DNA of 64,000 nucleotides from Nocardioides kribbensis (GCF_015070375.1 NZ_JADCLL010000010.1:124001-188000), one strand, 5' to 3'; shown: positions 19,968 to 29,800, numbered from the stretch's first letter. The notes: generated from the letters alone by a model not told the origin. Program-made: numbers and translations.

Positions 19968-20861
19968 TCAGGGCAGCAGGTCGCACACCGGCTGCAGGGC
20001 GGCGCCGACGACCGGGAGGTCGCAGACGGCCTCCAGGCCCGGGAAGTCGGCCGGCAGCAGGGCGAGCAGCAGGCTGCTCAGCGCGTCGAGGTCCTCCAGT
20101 CCGGGAAAGGCCGGGAAGCCGGGGATCGCGGGCACGTCGGTGCCGTCGGTCGGGATGCCGGGCAGGCTCGGCAGGGTGGGGATGTCTCCCGCGGCGAGGT
20201 CGCAGATCTGCTGGGGCAGGCCGGCGTCGCAGAGGGCCTGGATCGGGCTGTCGCTGCCGCCCGGCGCGCCGGGCACGGACGGGAGGCTGGTGGCGGCGTC
20301 GCAGATGGGCTGGGGCAGGCCGAGGTCGCACAGCGCCTGGATGGGGCTCTCGCCACCGGTGCCGCCGGGCGTGGGCAGCGTGCTGAAGGCGTCGCAGATC
20401 TCCTGGGGCAGACCGGCGTCGCAGGCGGGCTGGAGGGCGTTGGCGGGCTCCGGCTCGGTGCCGGCCTCGCAGGCGGCGAGGCGCCGCTCGGCCTGGGCCA
20501 CACGCTGCTGCTGGGCCTTCTTGCCCTTCGTGGTGGTGGCCTTGCGCTCCTTGGCCGCCCTGACCTGCTCGCGGGCCTGGGCCTTCTCGGCGCGGGTGTC
20601 GGCCCGGTCGGCCCGGCGCTGGGCGCGCTCGACGGCGCGGGCCGCGCGACGGTCCTTCGCCCGGGCCTCGGCCAGCTTGGCGCGGGCCTTGTCGACCTGG
20701 GCCTGCTGGGTGCTGCAGTCGGCGGCACGCGCGGCGGTCAGGCCGGCGGGAGCGGCGGCCGGGGCGGCCGTCGCGGTGCTGGTGGCGGCGCTGAGCAGGC
20801 CGACGGCGAGCAGGATGCTCGCGCAGGCGGCCAGGCCCAGGCGCAGGATGCTGCGGATCAT
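19968..20861 (-). CDS. Secreted Cys-X81-Cys coiled-coil protein with CDxGLPQ repeats, paralogue 3
   Basis: The 297-residue protein starts with a signal peptide (about 1-33: LGLAACASILLAVGLLSAAT). The Ala/Arg/Lys/Gln-rich helical region lies between Cys49 and Cys131, again with 81 residues between. A short Glu/Pro linker replaces the Ser/Thr-rich one of paralogue 2. Repeats are CDAGLPQEIC (147-156), CDLGLPQPIC (178-187) and CDAGLPQQIC (211-220). A Pro/Leu-rich stretch follows, then Cys280 and Cys293 with the terminus QPVCDLLP, nearly identical to paralogue 2. The ATG at 20859-20861 has GGGAGA upstream. The very basic helical domain could bind acidic wall polymers, but that is a guess. No known family recognised. 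Confidence 0.87.
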   Translation of the reverse strand: MIRSILRLGLAACASILLAVGLLSAATSTATAAPAAAPAGLTAARAADCSTQQAQVDKARAKLAEARAKDRRAARAVERAQRRADRADTRAEKAQAREQVRAAKERKATTTKGKKAQQQRVAQAERRLAACEAGTEPEPANALQPACDAGLPQEICDAFSTLPTPGGTGGESPIQALCDLGLPQPICDAATSLPSVPGAPGGSDSPIQALCDAGLPQQICDLAAGDIPTLPSLPGIPTDGTDVPAIPGFPAFPGLEDLDALSSLLLALLPADFPGLEAVCDLPVVGAALQPVCDLLP

Positions 20862-20999
20862 GGTTCTCCCTCTCCCGTCCGGCTCGGGGGGCCGGCGACC
20901 CGTCGGACGTTACGACCGCGTGACGGGGCGCGGGCGAGGTCGCGCAGATCACACCGGGTGGTCTGGACCGCGCGGGCCCGGCTCACTCCGGTGACGCAC

Positions 21000-21031
21000 C
21001 ACGGCCCGGTCGCGGGTGCGACCGGGCCGTG
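21000..21031 (-). terminator. Hairpin terminator after the TSUP permease gene
   Basis: CACGGCCCGGTCGC (21000-21013) pairs perfectly with GCGACCGGGCCGTG (21018-21031), loop GGGT, downstream of the minus-strand gene ending at 21100. Confidence 0.88.
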
Positions 21032-21099
21032 ACGAGGGGCTGGTGGGGCGCCGGCCGGGCCCCTCGCAGGGGCGGGTCGGCGCGTCCGTCAGGCGGGGA

Positions 21100-22002
21100 T
21101 CAGGCGGGGGTGAGGCTCTGCTCGTCGGTCATGGCGGCGAGCTCGCGCGAGAGGCGCTCCTGCTTCACGGCCCACACGATGCCGGCGATCCACAGCACGC
21201 CCACCACGACCGCGACCGCGATCACGGTGGTGCCGGAGGCGCCGAAGGACTCCACGATGGTCTTGGAGTTGGTGAGCACGATCAGGCCGCCGGCCGCGAC
21301 GCCGAGCACGCGGGCGGCGAGCTTCTTGACCAGCCACGCGGCGATGGGGGCGGCGATGACGCCGCCGACCAGCAGCGCCGCGGCGTAGGACCACATGATG
21401 CCCTGCGAGCCGAGGGCCAGGATGAAGCCGAGCGAGCCGCCGACGGCGACCACGAACTCGGAGGTGTCGATCGAGCCGACGACCTTGCGGGGCTCCAGGC
21501 GACCCGAGGAGAGCAGCGTGGTGGTGCCGACCGGGCCCCAGCCGCCGCCGCCGATGGCGTCGAGCGCGCCGCCGACCACGCCCATCGGGGCCAGCATCTT
21601 GGCCGAGGGGCGCGACTTGAAGGTGGGGCGGCGCCCGCCGAGCACCAGGAAGCGCCAGATCACGTAGATGCCCAGGGCGAGCAGGATGCCGGCGACCCAC
21701 GGCTTGGCCGTGTCGCCGTCGAGGCTGGCCAGGAAGGTCGCGCCGACGAAGGCGCCGCCGAAGCCGGGGATGGCCAGGATCGAGACGGTGCGCCAGTCGA
21801 CGTTGCCGAGCTTGTGGTGGGAGAAGCCGGAGACCAGCGAGGTGCCGATCTCGGAGAAGTGGACGGCGGCGGAGGCGGCGGCCGGGGCGACGCCCGCGGC
21901 GAGCAGGAGCGTCGAGGAGGTGACGCCGTACGCCATCCCGAGCGAGCCGTCGATGAGCTGGGCCAGGAGGCCCACGAATCCGAGGACCAGGAGCTTGCGC
22001 AT
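21100..22002 (-). CDS. TSUP (TauE/SafE) family anion permease
   Basis: The 300-residue membrane protein has about eight helices in two related halves. The TauE/SafE signatures IDGSLGMAYGVTSSTLLLAAG (about 17-37) and GGALDAIGGGGWGPVGTTTLLSSG (about 144-167) are the internal repeats that line the substrate path. Family members move sulfite, sulfonates, thiosulfate or other small organic sulfur anions. The ATG at 22000-22002 lacks a clear Shine-Dalgarno sequence. The 185 bp upstream contains an unusual AT-rich patch at about 22060-22095 that probably holds its promoter. No sulfur-assimilation genes are adjacent. A hydrophilic C-terminal tail (about 275-300) is predicted to be cytoplasmic. Confidence 0.9.
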   Translation of the reverse strand: MRKLLVLGFVGLLAQLIDGSLGMAYGVTSSTLLLAAGVAPAAASAAVHFSEIGTSLVSGFSHHKLGNVDWRTVSILAIPGFGGAFVGATFLASLDGDTAKPWVAGILLALGIYVIWRFLVLGGRRPTFKSRPSAKMLAPMGVVGGALDAIGGGGWGPVGTTTLLSSGRLEPRKVVGSIDTSEFVVAVGGSLGFILALGSQGIMWSYAAALLVGGVIAAPIAAWLVKKLAARVLGVAAGGLIVLTNSKTIVESFGASGTTVIAVAVVVGVLWIAGIVWAVKQERLSRELAAMTDEQSLTPA

Positions 22003-22059
22003 GAGTGTGCCAATCGGTGAGTTCGGACCCGCACCCAGGCCCGACGTGGTCGATGAGAG

Positions 22060-22095
22060 ATGTAAAGCGTAGTGAATTACTAATCATTATGCAGT
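22060..22095. promoter_or_regulatory. AT-rich control region upstream of the TSUP gene
   Basis: This short stretch is strikingly AT-rich for the genome. It contains the interrupted palindrome TAGTGAATTACTA (22070-22082) and CATAAT/TAGTAA-like hexamers on the minus strand. A promoter and regulator site for the permease is likely; the factor is unknown. Confidence 0.5.
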
Positions 22096-22187
22096 GCATC
22101 GCTCCGATAGGGGAAATCCCTCGGCGCGTCGCGACCCCGCCGTCTGCTGCTCCCGCGCCGTTCACCGACGTCGGCCACCGTGGCCGG

Positions 22188-22727
22188 ATGCCCGTCACCC
22201 CCGCGCCCGTGCGGCGCGTCCTCGTGTCGGGCGCGGGCTGGCTGCTGGTCGCCCTCGGCGTGGTGCTCTTCCCGCTGCCCGGTCCCGGCCTGCTGCTGCT
22301 CGGAGCGGGCGCGGCGCTCCTGGCCCGCCACGACCCCTGGGCCGCGGCGCGCCTCGAGCCCTGGCGGCGCCTCGCGCTGCGGGAGGCCGCGCGCGGGGTG
22401 GCGACCTGGCCGCGCACCCTGACGACCGTCGCGGTCACCACCGCCCTCGGGCTCAGCGGGCTGCTGTGGCTCTGGGCGCCGCCGCAGCCCGCCTGGTGGG
22501 TGCTGCCGGCGTGGACCTGGCTGCCGGGCGGCGCCTGGGCGGGCGTCGGACAGCTGGTGTCGGGCGTCGTGGCCCTGGGGCTCACCGTGCAGGCCCACCG
22601 CCGCTTCCACGGCGCGCCCGAGGCGCCCGACGCGACCGATGCGGGGGCGTCGGGGGCGCCGCAGGACGCGCCGCCGGACCGGTCGCCGGGCCGGTCGCCG
22701 GGCCGGCGGAGCGGGGCGGTCGGGTGA
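22188..22727 (+). CDS. PGPGW-family small membrane protein, copy 1
   Basis: The 179-residue product has two hydrophobic hairpins: about 8-42 containing VLFPLPGPGLLLLGAGAALLARH, and about 80-130 (TLTTVAVTTALGLSGLLWLW, then GVGQLVSGVVALGLTVQAHRRFHG). The PLPGPG turn is the hallmark of the PGPGW family, whose function is unknown. The ATG at 22188 begins MPVTPAPVRRVL; longer upstream frames run into the TSUP control region. The C-terminal 45 residues are Asp/Pro/Arg-rich with repeated PGRSPGR. The gene at 22848 is a clear paralogue, so this is a local duplication with divergence. Confidence 0.82.
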   Translation: MPVTPAPVRRVLVSGAGWLLVALGVVLFPLPGPGLLLLGAGAALLARHDPWAAARLEPWRRLALREAARGVATWPRTLTTVAVTTALGLSGLLWLWAPPQPAWWVLPAWTWLPGGAWAGVGQLVSGVVALGLTVQAHRRFHGAPEAPDATDAGASGAPQDAPPDRSPGRSPGRRSGAVG

Positions 22728-22847
22728 GGGCGTCGTCGCGCCGTCGCACCCTCGTGGCGAGGTCGCTGTGACGGTCTACGGCGAGAGGGGCGCGGGAGTT
22801 GGCCTCTTCTGGGATGCTCGTGCCATGCATCGTGCAGGAGTCAGGCC

Positions 22848-23339
22848 GTGAAGGGCGCCGCCAGGCGCGTCACGCTCGAGGTCGTGGGCTGGACCCTCCT
22901 CGTCGTCGGCATCGCCGCCCTCGTCCTGCCCGGCCCCGGGCTGATCCTGATGTTCGCCGGGGTCGCGGTGCTCTCCCAGCAGTACGAGTGGGCCGAGCGC
23001 CGCCTCGAGCCGCTGAAGTACCGCGCGCTCAAGGGCGCCGCGGAGAGCGTGGAGACCTGGCCCCGCATCGTCGCCTCGACCCTCGTGGCCCTGGTCGTCG
23101 GCGCCTGCGGCGTGCTGTGGATCAGCGACCCGCCGCCGCCGAGTTGGTGGACCCTCGCCGACAGCTGGTGGCTGCCCGGCGGGCTGGCCACCGGCATCAC
23201 CCAGGTCGCCTCGATGTTCATCGCCCTCGGCCTCATCGTGTGGAGCTACCGCCGCTTCCACGGCAAGCCCGAGGCCGTCGAGGCCCTCGAGGGCGACATC
23301 GACGAGGCCGACAAGGCGTCGCCGCTCACGAGCGGCTGA
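22848..23339 (+). CDS. PGPGW-family small membrane protein, copy 2
   Basis: The 163-residue product aligns throughout with the protein at 22188: VGWTLLVVGIAALVLPGPGLILMFAGVAVLSQQYEWAERRLEPLKYRAL, then a conserved ETWPRIVASTLVAL segment and WSYRRFHGKPEA near the end. It has three to four membrane segments and a short acidic tail. The GTG at 22848 is preceded by AGGAG (22836-22840). Family function is unknown; an envelope role is only a guess. It ends 97 bp before the leaderless recC. Confidence 0.85.
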   Translation: MKGAARRVTLEVVGWTLLVVGIAALVLPGPGLILMFAGVAVLSQQYEWAERRLEPLKYRALKGAAESVETWPRIVASTLVALVVGACGVLWISDPPPPSWWTLADSWWLPGGLATGITQVASMFIALGLIVWSYRRFHGKPEAVEALEGDIDEADKASPLTSG

Positions 23340-23423
23340 GCCGGCCCCGGACCGCGCGGGCCCGCATCGAGCCTGCGTCGAGCGCGCGTCGACCGGTCCG
23401 CCCGGCCTGTCGGCACCGGCGGC

Positions 23424-23429
23424 TAGGGT
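23424..23429 (+). promoter_or_regulatory. -10 hexamer of the recC leaderless promoter (TAGGGT)
   Basis: TAGGGT ends 7 nt before the ATG at 23437. This is the only promoter seen for recC-recB-recD. Confidence 0.62.
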
Positions 23430-23436
23430 GCGCCGC

Positions 23437-26400
23437 ATGGCCCTGACCCTGCACCGTGCGCCCCGCGCCGACGTGCTGGCCGACGGCCTCGCCGAGCTCC
23501 TCGCGACCCCCCTCGCCGACCCCTTCGCCACCGAGGTCGTGGTGGTCCCGGCCCGCGGCGTGGAGCGCTGGCTGAGCCAGCGGGTCTCCCACCGGCTGGG
23601 TCGCGCCCCGGGCCGCGACGACGGGGTCTGCGCGGGCGTCGACTTCCGCTCGCCGACCTCGCTGGTGGCCGAGGTGACCGGCACCCGCGACGACGACCCC
23701 TGGGCCCCCGACACCCTGGTCTGGCCGCTGCTGGCCACCCTCGACGCCTCGCTCGACGAGCCGTGGGCGCGGACGCTCGCGCTGCACCTGGGTCACACCG
23801 CCCCCGGGCAGGGCGACCCGCCAGGGGAGGAGGGCGACCTGCGGCGCGGGCGCCGCTTCGCGGTCGCGCGGCGGCTGGCGCGCCTCCTGTCGTCCTACGC
23901 CGTGCAGCGCCCCACCCTCGTCGCCGACTGGTCGGCGGGGCGCGACACCGACGGCGCGGGCCGCCCGCTGGCCCCCGACCTGGCCTGGCAGCCGGAGCTG
24001 TGGCGCCGGCTGGTGGCCCGGGTCGGCTCACCGCCGCCGCAGCGCCACGCCCAGACCGTGGCCAGGCTGCGCGAGGACCCCGCGGCCTCCGACCTGCCGC
24101 CGCGGCTCTCCCTCTTCGGCCACACCCGGCTCCCGCTCACCGAGGTCGACCTGCTCGCGGCGCTGGGGGAGCACCGCGACGTGCACCTGTGGCTGCCGCA
24201 CCCCTCGGCCGCGCTGTGGGACGCCCTGGCCGCGGAGACCGCGGGCGGCCCGGTGCCCCGCGCGCTCGACACCTCCCACCGCCGCGTCGAGCACCCCCTG
24301 CTCTCCACCCTGGGCCGCGACACCCGCGAGCTGCAGCGCGTGCTCGCCACGGTCGACCTCACCGACACCCCACCCGCGCCCTCCGCGCCCGTGCTCCCGA
24401 CCGTGCTCCCGACCGGGTCGCGCCCGACGCTGCTGGGGTGGCTCCAGGAGGACCTGCGCGCCAACGCCGTCGGCCCGACGGGCGGGCGCGTGCTCGCCCC
24501 GGGCGACCGCTCCGTGCAGGTGCACGCCTGCCACGGGCAGGCCCGCCAGGTCGACGTGCTGCGCGAGGTGCTGCTCGGCCTGCTCGCCGACGACCCCACC
24601 CTCGAGCCACGCGACGTGCTGGTGATGTGCCCCGACATCGAGTCCTTCGCGCCGCTGGTCGGTGCCGGCTTCGGGCTCGGCGACGTCGTGGGGGCCGACG
24701 GCCACCCGGCCCACCGGCTGCGGGTCAGCCTCGCCGACCGCTCCCTGGCCCGCACCAACCCCGTGCTCGGCGTGGCCACCCGTCTGCTCGACCTCGCCGG
24801 CGGCCGGGCCGGCGCGGGCGACGTGCTCGACCTCGCCCACAGCGAGCCCGTGCGCCGCCGCTTCGGCTTCAGCGACGACGACCTCCAGCAGCTCACCGAG
24901 TGGGTGCGCGAGTCGGGGGTGCGCTGGGCCTTCGACGCCGAGCACCGCGAGGAGTTCGGGCTCGCCGACTACGTCTCCGGCACGTGGCGCTTCGGCCTCG
25001 ACCGGCTGCTCGCCGGGGTCGCGATGTCGGAGGACGCCGGCGCCTGGCTCGACCGCACCCTGCCCCTCGACGACGTCGGCAGCGGGCAGGTCGAGCTGGC
25101 CGGGCGGCTGGCCGAGCTGGTGGCGCGGCTGCAGCGGGTGACCGACGACCTCGTCGGCGTGCACCCCCTCGAGCACTGGCTCGACGTGCTCGCCTCCGGT
25201 CTGGGCGACCTCACCGCGGTGGCGGGCGACGAGGCGTGGCAGTCGGGGCAGGCCCTGCGCGAGCTGGCCCGGGTGCGCGAGGACGCCGCCGGCCTGGCCG
25301 CGACCGAGCTGCGCCTGCCCGACGTGCGGGCGCTGCTGGAGGACCGCCTCGCCGGGCGTCCCACCCGGGCCAGCTTCCGCACCGGCACCCTCACGGTCTG
25401 CACGATGGTGCCGATGCGCTCGGTGCCCCACCGGGTGGTGTGCCTGCTCGGGCTCGACGACGGTGTCTTCCCCCGCGCCGGGGCCGTCGACGGCGACGAC
25501 GTGCTCGCCCGCGACCCGGTCACCGGGGAGCGCGACGCCCGCAGCGAGGACCGCCAGCTCCTGCTCGACGCCGTCCTCGCGGCCACCGAGACCCTGGTCG
25601 TCACCTACGCCGGCGCCGACGAGTACTCCGGCCAGGCCCGCCCGCCCGCCGTGCCCCTGGGCGAGCTGCTCGACGCCCTCGACCTCACCGCCAGCGTGCC
25701 TGCGACCACCGGGGCGCCGGCCCGCCGGGTCAGCGACGTGGTGCGGGTGCGCCACCCGCTGCAGCCCTTCGACGCCCGCAACCTCACCCCCGGCGCTCTC
25801 GTGCCCGACGCCGGGTTCACCTTCGACCCCGCGGCCCTCGCCGGCGCCCGCGCGGCGGCGGGCCCCCGCCGCGCGCCCGTGCCCTTCGTCCCCGGCGTGC
25901 TGCCCCCGCGTGGCGCCGACGACGACGTGTCGCTGGAGGAGCTGGCCACCTTCCTCAAGCACCCGGTGCGCGACTTCGTGCGCCAGCGCCTCGACGTCGC
26001 GCTGCCCCTCGACGAGGAGACGGTCGACGACGGGCTGCCGGTCGAGATCGACCAGCTGGCCCAGTGGGGGGTCGGCGACCGGGTCGTGCGCGACCTGCTG
26101 GCCGGTCTCGACCCCGCGCGGGCCACCGAGCGGGAGTGGCGACGCGGCGTGCTGCCTCCCGGGCGGCTCGGCTGGCGGCTGCTGCGCCAGGTCGTTGAGC
26201 GCGCCGCCCCGCTGGCCGCGGAGGGCCTGGCCCAGCGCCGCGGTCACGAGGCCCGGGCCGTCGACGTCGACGTCGACCTCGGCCGCGGCCGCCGCCTGCG
26301 CGGCACCGTGGCGGAGGTCTTCGGCGACCGGCTGGTGCCGGTGAGCTACTCCCGCCTGGGGGCCACCCACCGCCTCCAGTCGTGGGTGCAGCTCCTCGCG

Positions 26401-26859
26401 CTCAGCGCCAGCGACCCCGACCGCAACTGGACCGCCCACACCCTGGGCCGTCCCTCCAACGGCCGCTCGCGCGAGGCGGTCGGCCGCTCGCTGCTCGGCC
26501 CGGTCGACCACACCGCGCTCACCCACCTGCGCGACCTCGTCGCCCTGCTCGACCAGGGGCGCCGCGAGCCGCTGCCGCTGCCGGTGAAGTCGTCCTTCCG
26601 CTACGCCACCCAGCGCCGCACCCGCGCCCCCCAGGACCAGGCCCTCGACAAGGTGTCGTGGGACTGGGACGACGACCGCTTCCCCGGGGAGTGCTCCGAC
26701 CCCGCCCACGTGCGGGTCTGGGGTCCGGGGGCTCCGGTGCCGGGTCTCGACCAGGCCCCTCGCGAGGGCGAGGAGCACGACGGCGAGACCACCCGCTTCG
26801 GCGCACTGGCCCTGCGCCTGTGGAGCCCGTTGCTCGACTCCGAGCAGGGCGCGTGGTGA
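23437..26859 (+). CDS. recC: Exodeoxyribonuclease V subunit gamma (RecC)
   Basis: The 1,140-residue product has the RecC layout. It opens with LTLHRAPRADVLADGLAELL, then VVVPARGVERWLSQRVSHRLG (about 35-55). A degenerate SF1 helicase half follows, and a C-terminal inactive nuclease-like domain begins near LEELATFLKHPVRDFVRQRL (about 835). RecC holds the complex together, splits the strands and scans for the Chi sequence. I place the start at ATG 23437, where TAGGGT lies 7 nt upstream; an in-frame GTG at 23428 overlaps that hexamer and is less likely. It is the first gene of recC-recB-recD with 4-bp overlaps. Many actinobacteria use AdnAB for this job; here a complete RecBCD set is present. Confidence 0.94.
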   Translation: MALTLHRAPRADVLADGLAELLATPLADPFATEVVVVPARGVERWLSQRVSHRLGRAPGRDDGVCAGVDFRSPTSLVAEVTGTRDDDPWAPDTLVWPLLATLDASLDEPWARTLALHLGHTAPGQGDPPGEEGDLRRGRRFAVARRLARLLSSYAVQRPTLVADWSAGRDTDGAGRPLAPDLAWQPELWRRLVARVGSPPPQRHAQTVARLREDPAASDLPPRLSLFGHTRLPLTEVDLLAALGEHRDVHLWLPHPSAALWDALAAETAGGPVPRALDTSHRRVEHPLLSTLGRDTRELQRVLATVDLTDTPPAPSAPVLPTVLPTGSRPTLLGWLQEDLRANAVGPTGGRVLAPGDRSVQVHACHGQARQVDVLREVLLGLLADDPTLEPRDVLVMCPDIESFAPLVGAGFGLGDVVGADGHPAHRLRVSLADRSLARTNPVLGVATRLLDLAGGRAGAGDVLDLAHSEPVRRRFGFSDDDLQQLTEWVRESGVRWAFDAEHREEFGLADYVSGTWRFGLDRLLAGVAMSEDAGAWLDRTLPLDDVGSGQVELAGRLAELVARLQRVTDDLVGVHPLEHWLDVLASGLGDLTAVAGDEAWQSGQALRELARVREDAAGLAATELRLPDVRALLEDRLAGRPTRASFRTGTLTVCTMVPMRSVPHRVVCLLGLDDGVFPRAGAVDGDDVLARDPVTGERDARSEDRQLLLDAVLAATETLVVTYAGADEYSGQARPPAVPLGELLDALDLTASVPATTGAPARRVSDVVRVRHPLQPFDARNLTPGALVPDAGFTFDPAALAGARAAAGPRRAPVPFVPGVLPPRGADDDVSLEELATFLKHPVRDFVRQRLDVALPLDEETVDDGLPVEIDQLAQWGVGDRVVRDLLAGLDPARATEREWRRGVLPPGRLGWRLLRQVVERAAPLAAEGLAQRRGHEARAVDVDVDLGRGRRLRGTVAEVFGDRLVPVSYSRLGATHRLQSWVQLLALSASDPDRNWTAHTLGRPSNGRSREAVGRSLLGPVDHTALTHLRDLVALLDQGRREPLPLPVKSSFRYATQRRTRAPQDQALDKVSWDWDDDRFPGECSDPAHVRVWGPGAPVPGLDQAPREGEEHDGETTRFGALALRLWSPLLDSEQGAW

Positions 26860-29800
26860 CCCCGGGCGAGGCCGGCGCCGCGGCGACCGACCGCGCCGGG
26901 GCCGACCCCGGGGCGGGCACGAGCGGCGCGATGGCCCCCTTCGACGTGACCGGCCCGCTGCCGACCGGCACCACCCTGCTCGAGGCCAGCGCCGGCACCG
27001 GCAAGACGTGGACCGTGGGCGCGCTGGTGACCCGCTACGTCGCGGAGGGCCGGGCGCGGCTCGACGAGATGCTGGTCATCACCTTCGGTCGCGCCGCCAG
27101 CCAGGAGCTGCGCGAGCGGGTGCGCGAGCAGCTGGTGGCGGCCGAGCGCGCCCTCGGCGACCCCGCGGGCGTCGCCCCCGACGACGCCCTGCTCACGCTG
27201 CTCGTGCACGGCACGGCGTCGGCGCCCGTCGACGACGCGGAGCGCGCGGAGCGCCGCCACCGGCTGCGCGACGCCCTGGCCGGCTTCGACGGCGCGACCA
27301 TCGCCACCACCCACCAGTTCTGCCAGCTCGTGCTGCGCTCCCTGGGGGTCGCCGGCGACACCGACACCGGCGCCACGCTGGTGGAGTCGCTCGACGACCT
27401 CGTGGTGGAGGTCGTCGACGACCTCTACCTCGCCCGCTTCGGCCACCTCCCCGACGCGCCGCCCTTCGACCGGGCCACCGCGCTCGAGCTGGCCCGGGCC
27501 GCGGTCGGCGACCCGCAGGCCCGGCTCGTGCCCGACGGCGGCCCCGGCTCCGAGCCCGCCCCCGACCCGGGCACGCCAGGCGGCGCCCGGCTCGCCTTCG
27601 CCGCCGCCGTGCGCGCCGAGGTCGACCGGCGCAAGCGCCGCCTGGGGGTGCTCGGCTACGACGACCTGCTCAGCCGGCTCGCCGGCGCCCTCGAGGCCGA
27701 CGACGCCCCGGCGCGCGAGCGGATGCGGGCGCGCTGGCGGATCGTGCTCGTCGACGAGTTCCAGGACACCGACCCCGTGCAGTGGCAGGTGCTCGACCGC
27801 GCCTTCTCCGGCGCCGCCACCATGGTGCTCATCGGCGACCCCAAGCAGGCCATCTACGCCTTCCGGGGCGGCGACGTCGTCGCCTACCTCGCGGCCGCCT
27901 CCACCGCCACCCACCGCGCGACCCTCGCCACCAACTGGCGCAGCGACGACGGGCTCGTGCGCCGGCTGCAGACCGTGCTGCGCGGCGCCGCGCTGGGCCA
28001 CCCCGAGATCGTGGTGCGCGACGTCGCGGCCCACCACGGTGCCGACGGTGCCCCGCCCCGCCTCGCCGGCGCGCCCCACCCCTCGCCCTTCCGGCTGCGC
28101 CAGGTACTGCGGCCGGGCTTCCGGCTGCTGCGCTCCGGCGACATCCGTGCCGCCGACGCCCGCGAGCACGTCGCCCGCGACTGCGCGGGCGACATCGCCG
28201 CGCTGCTGGCCTCCGACGCCTCCTGGGAGGGCCGCCCCCTGCGCGCCGCCGACGTGGCCGTGCTCGTGGCCACCCGCGACCACGGGCTGCTCGTGCAGCG
28301 CGCGCTGGCCGAGCGCGGGGTGGCCTCCGTGGTCGCCGGTGGCGGCCACGTCTTCGCCACGCCCGCCGCCGACGACTGGCTGGCGCTGCTGGAGGGCCTC
28401 GAGCAGCCGCACCGCTCGGGCCGGGTGCGGGCCGCCGCGCTCACCTGCTTCCTCGGCCACGACGTGGCCGACCTCGACGCCGACGGCGACCCCCGGGCCG
28501 ACTCCCGGGCCGACTCCCTCACCGACGCCGTCTCCGACACCCTGCGCGGGTGGGCGCTGCTGCTGCGCGGCCGAGGGGTGGCGGCCCTCGTGGAGGCCGC
28601 CGAGGAGCGCGGCCTGAGCGCCCGCGTGCTCGCCGGGGCCGACGGCGAGCGGCTGCTCACCGACCTGCGCCACCTCGCCCAAGTGATGCACGAGGTCGTC
28701 GTGCGTGAGCAGCTCGGGCTCACCGCGCTGCTGCAGTGGTTCCGCGACGAGCGGCGCCGCACCGCCGGCACCGAGCGCCCGCGCCGCCTCGACAGCGACC
28801 TCGCGGCGGTGCAGGTCGTCACGGTCCACGGCAGCAAGGGGCTGCAGTACCCCGTGTGCTACCTCCCCTTCCTCTTCCAGACCTTCGTCCGCCCCGTCGA
28901 GGTCGCCCGCTTCCACGCCGGTCACGACCGCGCCCTCGACGTCACCGGCTCCGGGCCGCACTGGGCCGCGAGCGCCGCCGCCCACCAGCGCGAGGACGCC
29001 GGGGAGGAGCTGCGCGACCTCTACGTCGCCCTCACCCGCGCCCAGGGCCAGGTGGTGGCCTGGTGGGCGCCGACCAAGAACACCGCCGACGGCGGCCTGC
29101 ACCGTCTCCTGCTCGGCCGCCAGCCGGGGGTGGCGGTGGTGCCCGACCAGCAGCCCGTGCGCGACGACGACTACGTCACCCGCGTCCTCGGCCTGCTCGA
29201 GGAGCTCGGCGGACCCACCCGCGAGGAGTCGGTGGTCGCCGAGGCCGCCGTCACGGCCCGGGCCACCGACGACGAGCCGCTCATCCTGCGGCGCTTCGGG
29301 CGCGCCGTCGACGCCGAGTGGCGCCGCACCTCCTACTCCGGTCTCATCCGCGTCGAGGAGGAGCAGGCGGGCCCGGCCGGCCCGGCCACGCCGGGCGTGG
29401 TCAGCGAGCCCGAGGAGCCCGGTCTGCAGGACGAGGCGACGCTCGCCGGCGACGCCCTCGCCGCCGCCGCGACGTCCGCCGAGGCCCCCGGTCCGGTCGA
29501 CCCGGTCGCCCCGGTCGCCGACGCCGAGCCGGCCGCGGTCTCGCCGATGGCCGACCTGCCCGCCGGAGCCGGCTTCGGCAGCCTGGTCCACGCGGTGCTC
29601 GAGCACGCCGATCCCGACGCGCCCGACCTGCTGGCCGAGCTGCGCGGGCACACCGTCGAGCAGCTGCGCTGGTGGCCCGTCGACGTGCCCGCCGACGACC
29701 TCGCCCAGGCCCTCGTGCCGCTGCACCGCACGCCGCTCGGCCCGCTGCTCCCGGGGCTGACCCTGGGCGACATCGGTCTGGGAGACCGGCTGCGCGAGCT

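Noticed and set aside
22092..22585. Gene on the minus strand upstream of the TSUP permease
   Set aside because: The frame is antisense to the PGPGW gene for most of its length and changes into the permease shadow frame; only a short leader peptide remains conceivable.
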